Positions 26,782 through 35,700 of a stretch of 60,922 nucleotides of DNA are shown piece after piece. The stretch is from an uncultured Ruminococcus sp. (GTDB lineage Bacteria; Bacillota; Clostridia; Oscillospirales; CAG-272). The notes under the pieces are model-generated. The model was not told the DNA's origin. It saw nothing but the letters and a program-made list of their open reading frames with translations, and did not search any database. Position 1 is the first letter of the stretch; each line of letters opens with the position of its first letter. Made by a program: the position numbers and the translations under genes. The stretch is taken from the NCBI GenBank assembly GCA_905202255.1, contig CAJKRH010000006.1:1-60922 (forward strand). Direction: 5' to 3'.

Positions 26782-26910
26782 AAATTCGCCTCCCTTTGAC
26801 ATTATTGTATCATATAGTTACCCGATTTGCAAGTACAAGTGCAAATTTAATCGCATAATGTAAAAATCCCGCCGTGCGGGATTTGGTTTTTTATAAGCAG
26901 GAGGCGGAAT

Positions 26911-26970
26911 AGTGAAAAGTGAATAGTGAAAAGTGAAAAGTGAATAGTGAAAAGTGAATAGTGAAAAAGT
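26911..26970. repeat. AGTGAAA/AGTGAAT heptamer array beside the tRNA pair
   Basis: About eight tandem heptamers alternating AGTGAAA and AGTGAAT, directly beyond the terminator of the Tyr-Thr tRNA genes. Confidence 0.85.
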
Positions 26971-27000
26971 AAAACACCCGCGCTGTTGCGCAGGTGTTTT
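26971..27000 (-). terminator. terminator of the Tyr-Thr tRNA pair
   Basis: AAAACACC.CGCGC and GCGC.AGGTGTTTT arms around a TGTT loop, directly behind tRNA-Tyr. Confidence 0.85.
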
Positions 27001-27084
27001 GGTGGGAGCGGGTGGATTCGGACCACCGAAGTCAGTGACAACAGATTTACAGTCTGCCCCCTTTGGCCGCTCGGGAACGCTCCC
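27000..27084 (-). tRNA. tRNA-Tyr (anticodon GTA)
   Basis: An 85-base gene with encoded CCA. The acceptor GGGAGCG pairs with CGCTCCC and the anticodon stem-loop is CAGACTGTAAATCTG. It has a long variable arm, as in bacterial tRNA-Tyr, and discriminator A. Confidence 0.95.
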
Positions 27085-27087
27085 ATA

Positions 27088-27162
27088 TGGAGCTGGTGAA
27101 CGGAGTCGAACCATCAACCTGCTGATTACAAATCAGCTGCTCTGCCATTGAGCCACACCAGC
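27088..27162 (-). tRNA. tRNA-Thr (anticodon TGT)
   Basis: A 75-base gene with encoded CCA. The acceptor GCTGGTG pairs with CACCAGC and the anticodon stem-loop is CTGATTTGTAATCAG. The T loop is TTCGACT. It lies 3 bases upstream of tRNA-Tyr. Confidence 0.95.
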
Positions 27163-27199
27163 ATTTTCCATCGCCGTTTACCTCTCGGCGACGGATGTT

Positions 27200-27228
27200 A
27201 TTATAGCATAATAATCGAAATATGTCAA
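27200..27228 (-). promoter_or_regulatory. promoter of the Thr-Tyr tRNA genes
   Basis: TTGACA (plus 27223-27228), 17-bp spacer ending TGC, TATAAT (plus 27200-27205): a full consensus. Confidence 0.92.
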
Positions 27229-27257
27229 TACATTTTTGAGATTTTTTTATCTTTTTT

Positions 27258-28124
27258 TCAAGCTTTTTTTCCGAGGGCTTTTGCATAGAGCGTAATTCCG
27301 CCCGAAATCGCCGTATTATCGGCATCAAAAGGCGTCTCAAAGCCCTCGTCGGTATAAAATTCATATGTCACATCCGGCATATAGAAGCCGATATGATATC
27401 CCTCGGGAACGGAAAATTCCGCCGCTCTGCCTCCGGGATAAACGATTTTTACCTTGGCATCGCGGTTTTCGGGCATATTTTCAAAGCTTTCTTTCGGCTC
27501 GCCGTAATATTCAAATGTGCGAGTAAGCAGCTTGCGTTCGCCCTCGCTCTTCCCTGTCGAATATTCTATCGAGAGAGCACGGTATTTTTCATCCACTACG
27601 AGGCGTGAGAAAATATATTCACCGAGCACTACACCGTATTCGGATAGCTCGCCTGCCATCTGCGGCGTTATCTCCGCCTTGTAGACGACCTCATAGCCGC
27701 CCTCGGCTCTCTTCTTTGAGCTTACCTGATAGTGGCTTCCCGCATCGAGCGGATGTGCAAAATCGGCATATTCATCGGCAAAGCCCGAATATGTGCCGCT
27801 GATTATGAGCAGAAAATACTGCTTTCCGTCTTTCTCCATTACCACAGTACCGTCGCAGGCGCTCATCGTGTAGCCGTCCGTTTTTTCCGATATATTGTAT
27901 GTCGTCAGCTTGCCGCTCTCCGCCGCTTCGTAGTAAAGCTCATATTCGAAATCGGGGTATGTGAGCTTTTCGCGAAAAGCCGCGATACCGCTCTCTAAGT
28001 CAAATATTTCGCTGTATCTGTTTGCCAGCTGCACCATGCGGTACGGTACGGAAACACCCGCAGAGCACGACGCGAGAGTAAATATAACAGCGAGCACTAC
28101 CGCAAGACAAATTAGCTTTTTCAT
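27258..28124 (-). CDS. lipoprotein with InlB-repeat-like C-terminus
   Basis: A 288-residue lipoprotein: MKKLICLAVVLAVIFTLASC gives a lipobox with C20. A soluble domain of unknown type follows. The last 50 residues (PDVTYEFYTDEGFETPF ... GGITLYAKAL) match the InlB/Flg_new beta-grasp-like repeat common on Firmicutes surface proteins. The upstream in-frame Met at 28181 lies between the -35 and -10 boxes and is excluded. Its promoter is nearly identical to that of the next gene upstream, an XRE membrane regulator, so the two are likely co-regulated. Confidence 0.7.
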   Translation of the reverse strand: MKKLICLAVVLAVIFTLASCSAGVSVPYRMVQLANRYSEIFDLESGIAAFREKLTYPDFEYELYYEAAESGKLTTYNISEKTDGYTMSACDGTVVMEKDGKQYFLLIISGTYSGFADEYADFAHPLDAGSHYQVSSKKRAEGGYEVVYKAEITPQMAGELSEYGVVLGEYIFSRLVVDEKYRALSIEYSTGKSEGERKLLTRTFEYYGEPKESFENMPENRDAKVKIVYPGGRAAEFSVPEGYHIGFYMPDVTYEFYTDEGFETPFDADNTAISGGITLYAKALGKKA

Positions 28125-28160
28125 GCCTGAATTTTCCTTTTCTTTTTTCTTTTCTCTATA

Positions 28161-28190
28161 ATTATAATTGACAAACTGCACGAAGTCAAT
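28161..28190 (-). promoter_or_regulatory. promoter and dyad of the lipoprotein gene
   Basis: TTGACT (plus 28184-28189), 17-bp spacer, TATAAT (plus 28161-28166). It includes the dyad ATTGAC-N12-GTCAAT (28167-28190). Confidence 0.85.
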
Positions 28191-28230
28191 ACACCTGCGT
28201 TTTGTTTACAAAAAAGTTCGTTTTCGCGCG

Positions 28231-28947
28231 TCACTCTCTGCGGATTTCCCACTTGCTAATATTTTCCCACTTGCTAATATTATAGACAAAATATTCGGAG
28301 AGCGACACTGTCCTCGTCTCGTTCTTATACCTGATATTCAGAATCACGCCGTATGACATCTGCTTTTGCATTCTGCTTTCTTCAATAGTTGCCGTGCAGA
28401 TTCCGCTTTCATACTGCGCTTTGACGGTTTCGCTCGGAAAAGAGCCGTTGAGGCTGTAGTAAGTCACCTCATAATCGATATCGGAGCTTCCCACGCTCGG
28501 CACAAATATGCATATCAGATTGCCGTTTTTCGTGCTGAATGTGACATTTGATACCTCTATATTTTCGGGAATCTGAAGCTTATCTTCTCTGCCGACAAAG
28601 CAGAATATCCCCACTGCAAGCGCGGCAAGAACAAGCACGGTAATACAAGCCGCTTTCCATACCGTAGCCGTGCGGCGGTTTCTTATCGCGAGCTGTTCGT
28701 TGATTTGCGCAAGCGAAGTGGCGATAGTCGCGGCATCAGATTTTTCGCCATGAAGGGAGTTTCCGAGAAGTTCGGAAACAGGCACCTCAAGTTCGTCCGC
28801 GACTTTGCACAGTGTGTCCGCATCGGGAACGGCGGTTCCCTTTTCCCATTTTGATATCGTCTGCCGCACGACATTCAGTTTGACAGCCAGCGCTTCCTGC
28901 GTCAGCCCGCGCTCTTTTCTGACCCTTGCGAGATTTTCATTCAACAT
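28231..28947 (-). CDS. XRE-type helix-turn-helix regulator with one membrane helix
   Basis: A 238-residue protein. Residues 1-64 are an XRE/Cro domain (NLARVRKERGLTQEALAVKL, then VVRQTISKWEKGTAVPDADT). After a linker comes one helix, ACITVLVLAALAVGIFCFV (about 99-118), and a roughly 120-residue external beta-type domain. DNA binding may thus be linked to an envelope signal. The C-terminus carries a fresh 18-bp tandem duplication giving ISKWENISKWE. Its promoter shares the dyad ATTGAC-N12-GTCAAT with the downstream lipoprotein gene, suggesting autoregulation and control of that gene (inference). Confidence 0.85.
   Translation of the reverse strand: MLNENLARVRKERGLTQEALAVKLNVVRQTISKWEKGTAVPDADTLCKVADELEVPVSELLGNSLHGEKSDAATIATSLAQINEQLAIRNRRTATVWKAACITVLVLAALAVGIFCFVGREDKLQIPENIEVSNVTFSTKNGNLICIFVPSVGSSDIDYEVTYYSLNGSFPSETVKAQYESGICTATIEESRMQKQMSYGVILNIRYKNETRTVSLSEYFVYNISKWENISKWEIRRE
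28246..28281. repeat. 18-bp perfect tandem duplication
   Basis: Two exact 18-bp units (28246-28263 and 28264-28281) within the 3' end of the XRE gene. They keep the frame and add six residues. Confidence 0.95.
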
Positions 28948-29080
28948 AATAATCGCCTCCGTTGTTTGTTTTTGATGATTCCATTATAGCCGATTGAACG
29001 GAAAACATCAAGCAACCCATCGGCGCATTACGCACTTTTCGGTTGCAAAGCGGTGGTTTTTGGATAATCTCTCCGTAATA

Positions 29081-29110
29081 ATTATAATTGACGGGCGTCA
29101 TGAAGTCAAT
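29081..29110 (-). promoter_or_regulatory. promoter and dyad of the XRE gene
   Basis: TTGACT (plus 29104-29109), 17-bp spacer, TATAAT (plus 29081-29086). Same dyad ATTGAC-N12-GTCAAT (29087-29110) as at 28167, and flanks that are also similar for about 40 bp. Confidence 0.85.
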
Positions 29111-29138
29111 ACGCCTGCGCGCTCTTTGCAAAAAAGTT

Positions 29139-30143
29139 TTATTTTCGGCAGATATATTCCGCTATCTGAACAGCATTTGCCGCCGCGCCCTTGCGTATCT
29201 GGTCGCCCGAACACCAGAGCGAAATACCGCGCGGGCTATCAAGCGCACGGCGCACTCTGCCGACATAGACATCGTTTTTGCCCTCGGCGACGATAGGCAT
29301 GGGATAGATTTCCGCCTCGGGCGCATCATATAGGATATCGCCCGAAAAATCGCCTATCGCCCTTTTCGCCGCGGAAACGGATATGCTGTCTCTCGTATAG
29401 ACCGCCGCAGAAATGGAGTGCGAACGCATGACAGGCACGCGCACGCAGGTGCAGGTCACGGCAAGCGACGGGCTGTGCAGGATTTTGCGACCCTCATTCT
29501 GCATTTTCATCTCCTCGCTCGTGTAGTCATCATCCGAAAGCGAACCTATCTTCGGGATAAGATTTTCCGCTATCCTGTGGGCAAAGGCATGGCTCTCTGT
29601 CTCCCTGCCCTCGGCTATCGCCTTATTCTGCGCGATAAGCTCCTCCATGCCGTCGCGCCCCGCGCCGCTGACCGCCTGATATGTGGAGACCACCATGCGC
29701 TCGATCTGAGAAAGTCTGTGCAGAGGATAAACCGCCATCAGCGTTATTATCGTAGAGCAGTTCGGATTTGATATTATGCCGCTGTGTCGCAGGGCATCAT
29801 CTCCGTTTATCTCGGGAATGACGAGCGGCACATCGTCGTGCATGCGGAATGCACTGGAATTATCTATGAATACCGCTCCGCTCTCCTTTATCAACGGTGC
29901 AAACTGCCTTGCCGTATCGGCATCCGTCGCACCGAGAACTATGTCGACGCCATTAAAGCTCTCCTCTGTGCATTCGCGTACAGTCACTTCGGCAGTGCCG
30001 TATGGCAGTTTTTTGCCTGCGCTCCTGCCGCTTGCAAGCGGCAGAATATTTTCGCACGGCACGCCGTATTCATGTAACACGCGGAGCATTTCGCGCCCGA
30101 CAGCGCCCGTCGCTCCCATGACGGCTATTTTCTTATCTTTCAT
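29139..30143 (-). CDS. asd: aspartate-semialdehyde dehydrogenase
   Basis: A 334-residue enzyme reducing aspartyl phosphate to the semialdehyde for lysine, threonine, methionine and diaminopimelate synthesis. The N-terminal NADP motif is VMGATGAVGREM. The catalytic cysteine lies in IISNPNCSTI near residue 130, and the active-site His lies in the C-terminal half. GGAG precedes the ATG. It stands downstream of rpsB-tsf, separated by a terminator and a second hairpin just ahead of its ribosome site. No other lysine or threonine pathway gene is adjacent. Confidence 0.96.
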   Translation of the reverse strand: MKDKKIAVMGATGAVGREMLRVLHEYGVPCENILPLASGRSAGKKLPYGTAEVTVRECTEESFNGVDIVLGATDADTARQFAPLIKESGAVFIDNSSAFRMHDDVPLVIPEINGDDALRHSGIISNPNCSTIITLMAVYPLHRLSQIERMVVSTYQAVSGAGRDGMEELIAQNKAIAEGRETESHAFAHRIAENLIPKIGSLSDDDYTSEEMKMQNEGRKILHSPSLAVTCTCVRVPVMRSHSISAAVYTRDSISVSAAKRAIGDFSGDILYDAPEAEIYPMPIVAEGKNDVYVGRVRRALDSPRGISLWCSGDQIRKGAAANAVQIAEYICRK

Positions 30144-30157
30144 CTCATCACTCCAAT

Positions 30158-30185
30158 ATAAAATAAGTGCGGAAAGTCCGCACTT
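30158..30185 (-). terminator. hairpin directly ahead of asd
   Basis: AAGTGCGGA and TCCGCACTT, 9 bp with a 3-base loop, followed on the minus strand by TATTTTATATT. It ends about 15 bases before the asd ATG, so it may be an attenuator rather than a plain terminator. Confidence 0.55.
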
Positions 30186-30200
30186 ACATTATATTATATA

Positions 30201-30258
30201 TGAGCTTTTTTGCCATTGTGAGATGTTTTTTCCGAAGAAAACTCAGGTGTACTTTTGC
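30201..30258. repeat. dispersed 58-nt repeat, copy 1
   Basis: About 90% identical in the same orientation to 50479-50536, ending in both copies with GTACTTTTGC. It lies in a non-coding gap. Confidence 0.85.
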
Positions 30259-30277
30259 TCCAAGGTACTCCTCCCAC

Positions 30278-30308
30278 AAAAAAACAAGGGCGGCAAAAGC
30301 CGCCCTTT
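30278..30308 (-). terminator. terminator of rpsB-tsf
   Basis: AAGGGCGGC and GCCGCCCTT stem with a 4-base loop, then TTGTTTTTTT on the minus strand. Confidence 0.9.
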
Positions 30309-30333
30309 ATACATAATCTTACGAAAATGCAAA

Positions 30334-31263
30334 TTATTTCTTGCCTATCATCTTGGCAACTTCGTCGCCGAGGTTGTCCTCGCGCTTCTGGATGCCTTCG
30401 CCGCGCTCGAAACGCTCAAAGCCGACAATCTTGATGTTTCCGCCGAATTCCTTTGCACAAGCGGCAACATACTTGCTTACCGTGAGAGACTCGTCCTTGA
30501 CATATGTCTGCTCTGTGAGGCAGTTCTGCTCATAGAACTTGCCGAGCTTGCCTGCTGCCATCTTCTCGATTATAGCATCGGGCTTGGAAGCGTTCTTGGG
30601 ATCGTTCTTTATCTGCTCCTTGATGATAGCTGTTTCCTCAGCGATAACGCTTGCGGGAACGGAAGCGGGATCAAGGTAAGGTGTTGCATAAGCACCGAGC
30701 TGGAGAGCGATGTTCTTTGCAAAAGCGGCAAAGCCGGGGTTGTTTGCAGCGGCATCGTCAGCCTCAAACTTGATGATAACGCCTGTAACGCCTGCGCCGT
30801 GGATATATGTGCTTGTGATACCCTCAACGATAACAAAGCGTCTGATGGAGATGTTCTCGCCGATAGTGTAAATCTTATCCTTGAGAGCTTCCTCTACCGT
30901 GAAGTCGGTGCCGTCAAATTTAAGTGTGAAGAGCTCCTCTACCGTAGCGGGCTTAAAAGCGATGATTGTGCGGAGAATGCCCTTTACGAACTCGCCGAAT
31001 GTAGCATTCTTGGCAACAAAGTCTGTCTCGGAGTTAACCTCGACCATAGCTGTAACATTGCCCTCTTTCATTATATCGACAACGCCCTCTGCGGCGATTC
31101 TGTCTGCTTTCTTTGCGGCAACGGAAAGACCCTTTTCGCGGAGAAGCTTTATAGCGGCGTCAACATCGCCGTTTGTCTCTACGAGAGCCTTTTTGCAGTC
31201 CATAAGACCTGCACCTGTTTTCTTTTTGAGGTCGCCGACCATCTGTGCGGAAATATTTGCCAT
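30334..31263 (-). CDS. tsf: translation elongation factor Ts
   Basis: A 309-residue nucleotide exchange factor for EF-Tu. It opens with the UBA-like SAQMVGDLKKKTGAGLMDCK and KALVETNGDVDAAIKLLREKG. The core has GNVTAMVEVNSETDFVAKN, the EF-Ts signature. GGAGG precedes the ATG. It follows rpsB after 47 bp in the usual bacterial order. Downstream there is a terminator, and pyrH/frr are not present. Confidence 0.98.
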   Translation of the reverse strand: MANISAQMVGDLKKKTGAGLMDCKKALVETNGDVDAAIKLLREKGLSVAAKKADRIAAEGVVDIMKEGNVTAMVEVNSETDFVAKNATFGEFVKGILRTIIAFKPATVEELFTLKFDGTDFTVEEALKDKIYTIGENISIRRFVIVEGITSTYIHGAGVTGVIIKFEADDAAANNPGFAAFAKNIALQLGAYATPYLDPASVPASVIAEETAIIKEQIKNDPKNASKPDAIIEKMAAGKLGKFYEQNCLTEQTYVKDESLTVSKYVAACAKEFGGNIKIVGFERFERGEGIQKREDNLGDEVAKMIGKK

Positions 31264-31310
31264 ATTATTATCCTCCTGTTTTTATACTGAATTGTTGCTT
31301 TCTGCCGAAA

Positions 31311-32054
31311 TTACTCAGCAGCGGCTTCTGTAGCTTCCTCTGCTGTCTCTTCAGTCTTGGAAGCTGCATCCTCGCCCTGCTTGCCTTCGATAACGGCATC
31401 GCAAAGAACAGAGGAGATAAGTCTGATGGAACGGATAGCATCATCGTTTCCGGGGATGATGTAATCCGCATCATCGGGATCACAGTTTGTATCAACTATA
31501 GCGATAACCGGAATACCGAGCTTCTTTGCTTCGAGAATAGCGTTGTGCTCTTTTCTTGTGTCAACTACGAAGATAGCGGAGGGGAGACCGGGCATTGTCT
31601 TGATACCGCCGAGGTTCTTCTCAAGGGCTGTCATTTCTTTCATAAGGTTTGCAACTTCCTTCTTGGGAAGCAGATTGAAGGTGCCGTCCTCCTGCATCTT
31701 TTCGAGGCTTTCGAGACGGGCAATGCTCTTCTTGATTGTGTTGTAGTTTGTGAGCATACCGCCGAGCCAACGGACATTTACATAGTACATGCCGCAGCGC
31801 TCTGCCTCTTCTTTGATAGCTTCGGCAGCCTGCTTCTTCGTACCTACGAAGAGAACCGTGCCGCCCTCTGCTGCAAGGTCACGAACGAAAGCATAAGCCT
31901 CCTCAACCTTTACTATTGTCTTGGAAAGGTCGAGAATGTAAGTGTCGTTTCTCTGTGTGAAGATGTACTCTGCCATCTTAGGATTCCATCTTCTCTTGGG
32001 GTGCCCGAAATGAACGCCCGCTTCAAGCAACTGTTTGAGTGTGATAACTGCCAT
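31311..32054 (-). CDS. rpsB: 30S ribosomal protein S2
   Basis: A 247-residue ribosomal protein. The start MAVITLKQLLEAGVHFGH has AGGAG 7 bases upstream; an upstream in-frame Met adds ten residues not found in the family. WNPKMAEYIFTQRNDTYI and the later PVIAIVDTNCDPDDADY are diagnostic. The last 25 residues are an acidic Ala/Glu/Thr tail. First gene of rpsB-tsf, behind a leader of about 140 nt with GC-rich hairpins. Confidence 0.98.
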   Translation of the reverse strand: MAVITLKQLLEAGVHFGHPKRRWNPKMAEYIFTQRNDTYILDLSKTIVKVEEAYAFVRDLAAEGGTVLFVGTKKQAAEAIKEEAERCGMYYVNVRWLGGMLTNYNTIKKSIARLESLEKMQEDGTFNLLPKKEVANLMKEMTALEKNLGGIKTMPGLPSAIFVVDTRKEHNAILEAKKLGIPVIAIVDTNCDPDDADYIIPGNDDAIRSIRLISSVLCDAVIEGKQGEDAASKTEETAEEATEAAAE

Positions 32055-32197
32055 TTTAAAACTCCTTTTGGTTTCTTCCGCCACCCGTGCCCACGCGCGC
32101 CAACCGCAATAATGCGGAACCGAAGCACGCCGCCTGCCGGATGTGAGAATTTTATAAAATATTTTAGTATTCGCGTGGTTTCCCGCAAATCCGATTT
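32055..32197 (-). promoter_or_regulatory. rpsB leader RNA candidate
   Basis: The predicted transcript start near 32190 gives a leader of about 135 nt. It contains CCGCA-TTAT-TGCGG (a perfect small hairpin) and several GC-rich complementary blocks. S2 autoregulates through leaders in other bacteria; here this is inference. Confidence 0.4.
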
Positions 32198-32226
32198 ATT
32201 TTATCATACCTATTTTATATTTGCAA
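32198..32226 (-). promoter_or_regulatory. promoter of rpsB
   Basis: TTGCAA (plus 32221-32226), 17-bp spacer, TAAAAT (plus 32198-32203). Confidence 0.65.
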
Positions 32227-32288
32227 GAAAAAAGTGTTTTGTTCACAAAAAGTTTACAATTGCGCTCTGCAAAACACCGTTTTTGCGC

Positions 32289-32579
32289 TTATTTTCCCTT
32301 TTTGCCGCCCTTATCGTTGCATCCGAGGCGCTCGTATATGTCTATCCCGACATTTACAAGCACGGCATCCGCGCCGAAGCACGATATCCTGTCCCACGGG
32401 ATGACAAGCTCCTCGCATTTGCCGAAGCCGAATATGCGGCAGTCGAAAAGCACCACTATCGACACGACGCATCCCGTGACGACATTTATCTCAACATCGT
32501 AAATATACCCGAGCCGCTTGCCGTCGCATATATTTATCACCTCTTTATCGCGCATATCGTTTACGCTTACTCTTTCCAT
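32289..32579 (-). CDS. YlmC/YmxH-type PRC-barrel sporulation protein
   Basis: A 96-residue protein of the YlmC/YmxH family, a small PRC-barrel beta domain found in endospore formers. RDKEVINICDGKRLGYIYDV and the later ELVIPWDRISCFGADAVLV match the family. GAGGTGAT precedes the ATG. The -10-like CATATAATA has no good sigma-A -35, compatible with a sporulation sigma factor, but this is weak. The biochemical role is unknown even in model species. Confidence 0.88.
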   Translation of the reverse strand: MERVSVNDMRDKEVINICDGKRLGYIYDVEINVVTGCVVSIVVLFDCRIFGFGKCEELVIPWDRISCFGADAVLVNVGIDIYERLGCNDKGGKKGK

Positions 32580-32666
32580 ACTTTATCACCTCGTGATATT
32601 ATATGCAAAAAGGCACAGGCGATATTACGGACATATTTTAGATACAAAAAATTAAAACAGGGTTCA

Positions 32667-32695
32667 TTGACTTATTTTCGACGAAAAAGTATAAT
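32667..32695 (+). promoter_or_regulatory. promoter of the ABC exporter gene
   Basis: TTGACT 32667-32672, 17-bp spacer, TATAAT 32690-32695. It rules out starts at or before 32700. Confidence 0.85.
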
Positions 32696-32744
32696 TATCA
32701 TGACAGAATTAAAAACAATGCTCGAAGGAGGCAAATATATTCAA

Positions 32745-35700
32745 ATGTTGGAGCTTAAAGGCATAGTAAAGAATTATGCGGCGGGCGATATGACGGTAAA
32801 CGCACTGCGCGGCATCGACCTGCGCTTCCGCAGAAACGAATTTGTTTCCATACTCGGTCCGTCCGGCTGCGGTAAGACCACCCTGCTCAATATCATCGGC
32901 GGACTTGACAAATATACAGAGGGCGATCTCGTGATAAACGGCAGATCCACAAAGGATTTCCGCGACCGCGACTGGGACGCATACAGAAATCACTCGATAG
33001 GCTTTGTTTTCCAGAGCTATAATCTCATTCCGCATCAGACAGTGCTCCAGAATGTCGAGCTTTCGCTCACGCTCTCGGGAATACCGAAAGCGGAGAGAAA
33101 AGCCCGCGCGATAAAAGCTCTTGAGGATGTGGGGCTCGGAACGCAGCTGCGCAAGAAGCCGACGGAAATGTCGGGCGGTCAGATGCAGAGAGTGGCTATC
33201 GCGCGTGCACTCGTAAACGACCCAGATATCATTCTTGCCGACGAGCCTACGGGTGCGCTCGATACCGAAACGAGCCTGCAGGTCATGGAGATACTGAAAA
33301 AGGTAGCGGAAAACCGTCTCGTGATAATGGTAACGCACAATCCCGAGCTTGCCGAGAAATATTCCACGCGAATCGTGCGTATGCTCGACGGCAAGGTCAC
33401 CGGCGACAGTGCGCCGCTTTCCGAAGCAGAGATAAAAGTCGAAGCGGCGGCAGACGAAGCGGAGCGCGCAAAATCGAGCGGCAAAAAGCGCAAGAAAAAG
33501 CCCTCGATGTCTTTCGGAACATCGTTTATGCTCTCGCTGAAAAATCTCTTTACCAAAAAAGGCAGGACGGTGCTCACCTCGTTTGCGGGAAGCATCGGAA
33601 TCATCGGCATAGCGCTGATATTTGCCGTTTCGCAGGGCATGACAAGCTATATAAGCATAGTTCAGGAGGAAACGCTCTCCTCATACCCGCTCACGATAGA
33701 AGCACAGCACACCGATTTCGGCGAGCTGATGAAAGCTTTCATGTCGCCCGTATCAAACTCTTCCGAACATGAAAAGGACGGCGTATATCAGAAGCCGTCG
33801 CTCTACGAATTCGTGAACGCGATGAGCAATATCGGTCAGCGTGAAAACGACCTGCGCGATTTCCGCAAATACATCGAGCGCTCGCGTCTCGATAAGGAAA
33901 CAGGACTCGGAAAAACGCTCAGCGGCGTTCAGTACAGCTATGATTTCGATATGCTCGTGTATACCGAGAATGTGGACGGCAAGATAATCCGCTCCGATTC
34001 CGAAGCGCTGATGAAGAAGCTGATGGCGAAGTTCTTCGGCAGTTCCATGATGAGCGACAGCTCGTCATCGGGAAATACGGGCATCTTCTCATCGCTGACA
34101 TCGGGCGCATCCTCTTACGGAATGTGGCAGGAGCTGCTCGGCGGCGATAACGGAAGCCAGATAGGCTCACTCATCGAAAAGCAGTATGATGTGATATACG
34201 GCTCATGGCCGGCAAGCTATGACCAGATAGTTCTCGTAGTCGATAAAAACAACGAGATAGACGATATCACGCTCTACTCTCTCGGACTGAAATCCGAGGA
34301 AGATATAAACAGGATTCTCGAAGCGGCGGCAAACAAGACCGAGATTCCCGTGGAAACGAAAAAGTGGACATACGAGGAAATCTGCGGCATGACTTTCCGC
34401 ACGGTTCTCTCCTCCGATTGCTATGTGAAAAGCCAGAGCACGGGACTCTATACCGATATGCGCGATACCGATGCCGGAATGCGCTATCTCTACGATAACG
34501 GCATAGACCTCAAAGTCGTCGGCATCATCCGTCCCAAGGAGGACGCGCTCTCGCCCATGCTCTCGGGAAGCGTAGGCTATACCCACGCTCTCACGGAATA
34601 TATCATCGCCCGCATGGCGGAGTCCGACGCGGTGAAAGCGCAGATTGCCTCGCCCGAAAAGAGCATCCTCTCCGGGCTTCCCTTTGAGGAAAGCGCCGCA
34701 AACCTCACGGTTAGCGAAAAGGCGGAAAAATTCAGAACATATATCGCCGGTCTTGACGACGCAGGCAAGGCTTCTTCCTTTATTAAAATACAGTGCATCC
34801 CGCCGGCAGAGGTGCTCGATGCCTCCGTAAAGCAGATACTCTCCTCCGTGACATACGAGCAGATGTGCGCGCAGATGACGGCGGCAATGGCGCAGGAAAC
34901 GGGCATGAGTGAGGAGGAAATTGCCTCCTATCTCGAAGAAATGGGCGAAGAAAAGCTGACGGCGCTCTTCACCGAGGCAATAACAGAGCAGGTCAAAGCA
35001 AGCTATGCCGAGCAGGCGAAAGCAAAGCTCGCCGCCATGACTACGGAACAGCTCTCCGCGGCAATGACGGCTTCCCTCGCAGGCTACAGCGATGAGCAGT
35101 GTGCGGAATACTACGGGCTTGTAACGGAGTTTTCCGATTTATCGTATGACGAGGTCATGCACAAGCTCGGCTATGTCGATATAGAGGTTCCCTCAAGGAT
35201 AAATCTCTATGCCGCAACCTTTGCCGACAAGGAAGCACTCGAAGCTTCCATAGACGATTACAATGCGGATAAAGACGAGACAGGCAAGATAACATATACG
35301 GATTATGTAGGGCTGATGATGTCCTCCGTCACGACGATAATCAACGCCATCACATATGTGCTGATAGCGTTCGTCTCCGTATCGCTCATCGTATCTTCGA
35401 TAATGATAGGCGTCATAACGCTGATATCTGTTCAGGAGAGAACAAAAGAGATAGGCATTCTCCGTGCCATCGGCGCTTCGAAAAAGAATGTCTCTGGCAT
35501 GTTCAATGCGGAAACGGTGATAATCGGATTTACCTCGGGCATGTTCGGCGTGCTCTTCACTTATCTGCTCTGCATACCGATAAATCTGATACTCCATTCG
35601 CTCACGGGAATAGGAAATCTCAATGCATATCTGCCGATAGGCGCGGCGGTAATACTCGTATGCATCAGCATGCTGCTAACGCTCATATCGGGAATCATTC

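Noticed and set aside
26911..26970. Heptamer array as a possible CRISPR
   Set aside because: Units are 7 bp with no spacers; it is a simple tandem repeat.
30144..30200. Lysine riboswitch or T-box before asd
   Set aside because: The space is too short and contains neither the lysine-aptamer nor the T-box consensus; only a simple hairpin is seen.
29776..31290. 504-codon plus-strand frame over asd and tsf
   Set aside because: Its sequence is a low-complexity Cys/Leu/Asp mix, antisense to two well-recognised genes.
31245..32744. 500-codon upstream part of the long open frame ending in the ABC exporter
   Set aside because: It lies antisense to rpsB and the ymxH-like gene, has no domain resemblance, and the promoter at 32667 places transcription after it.
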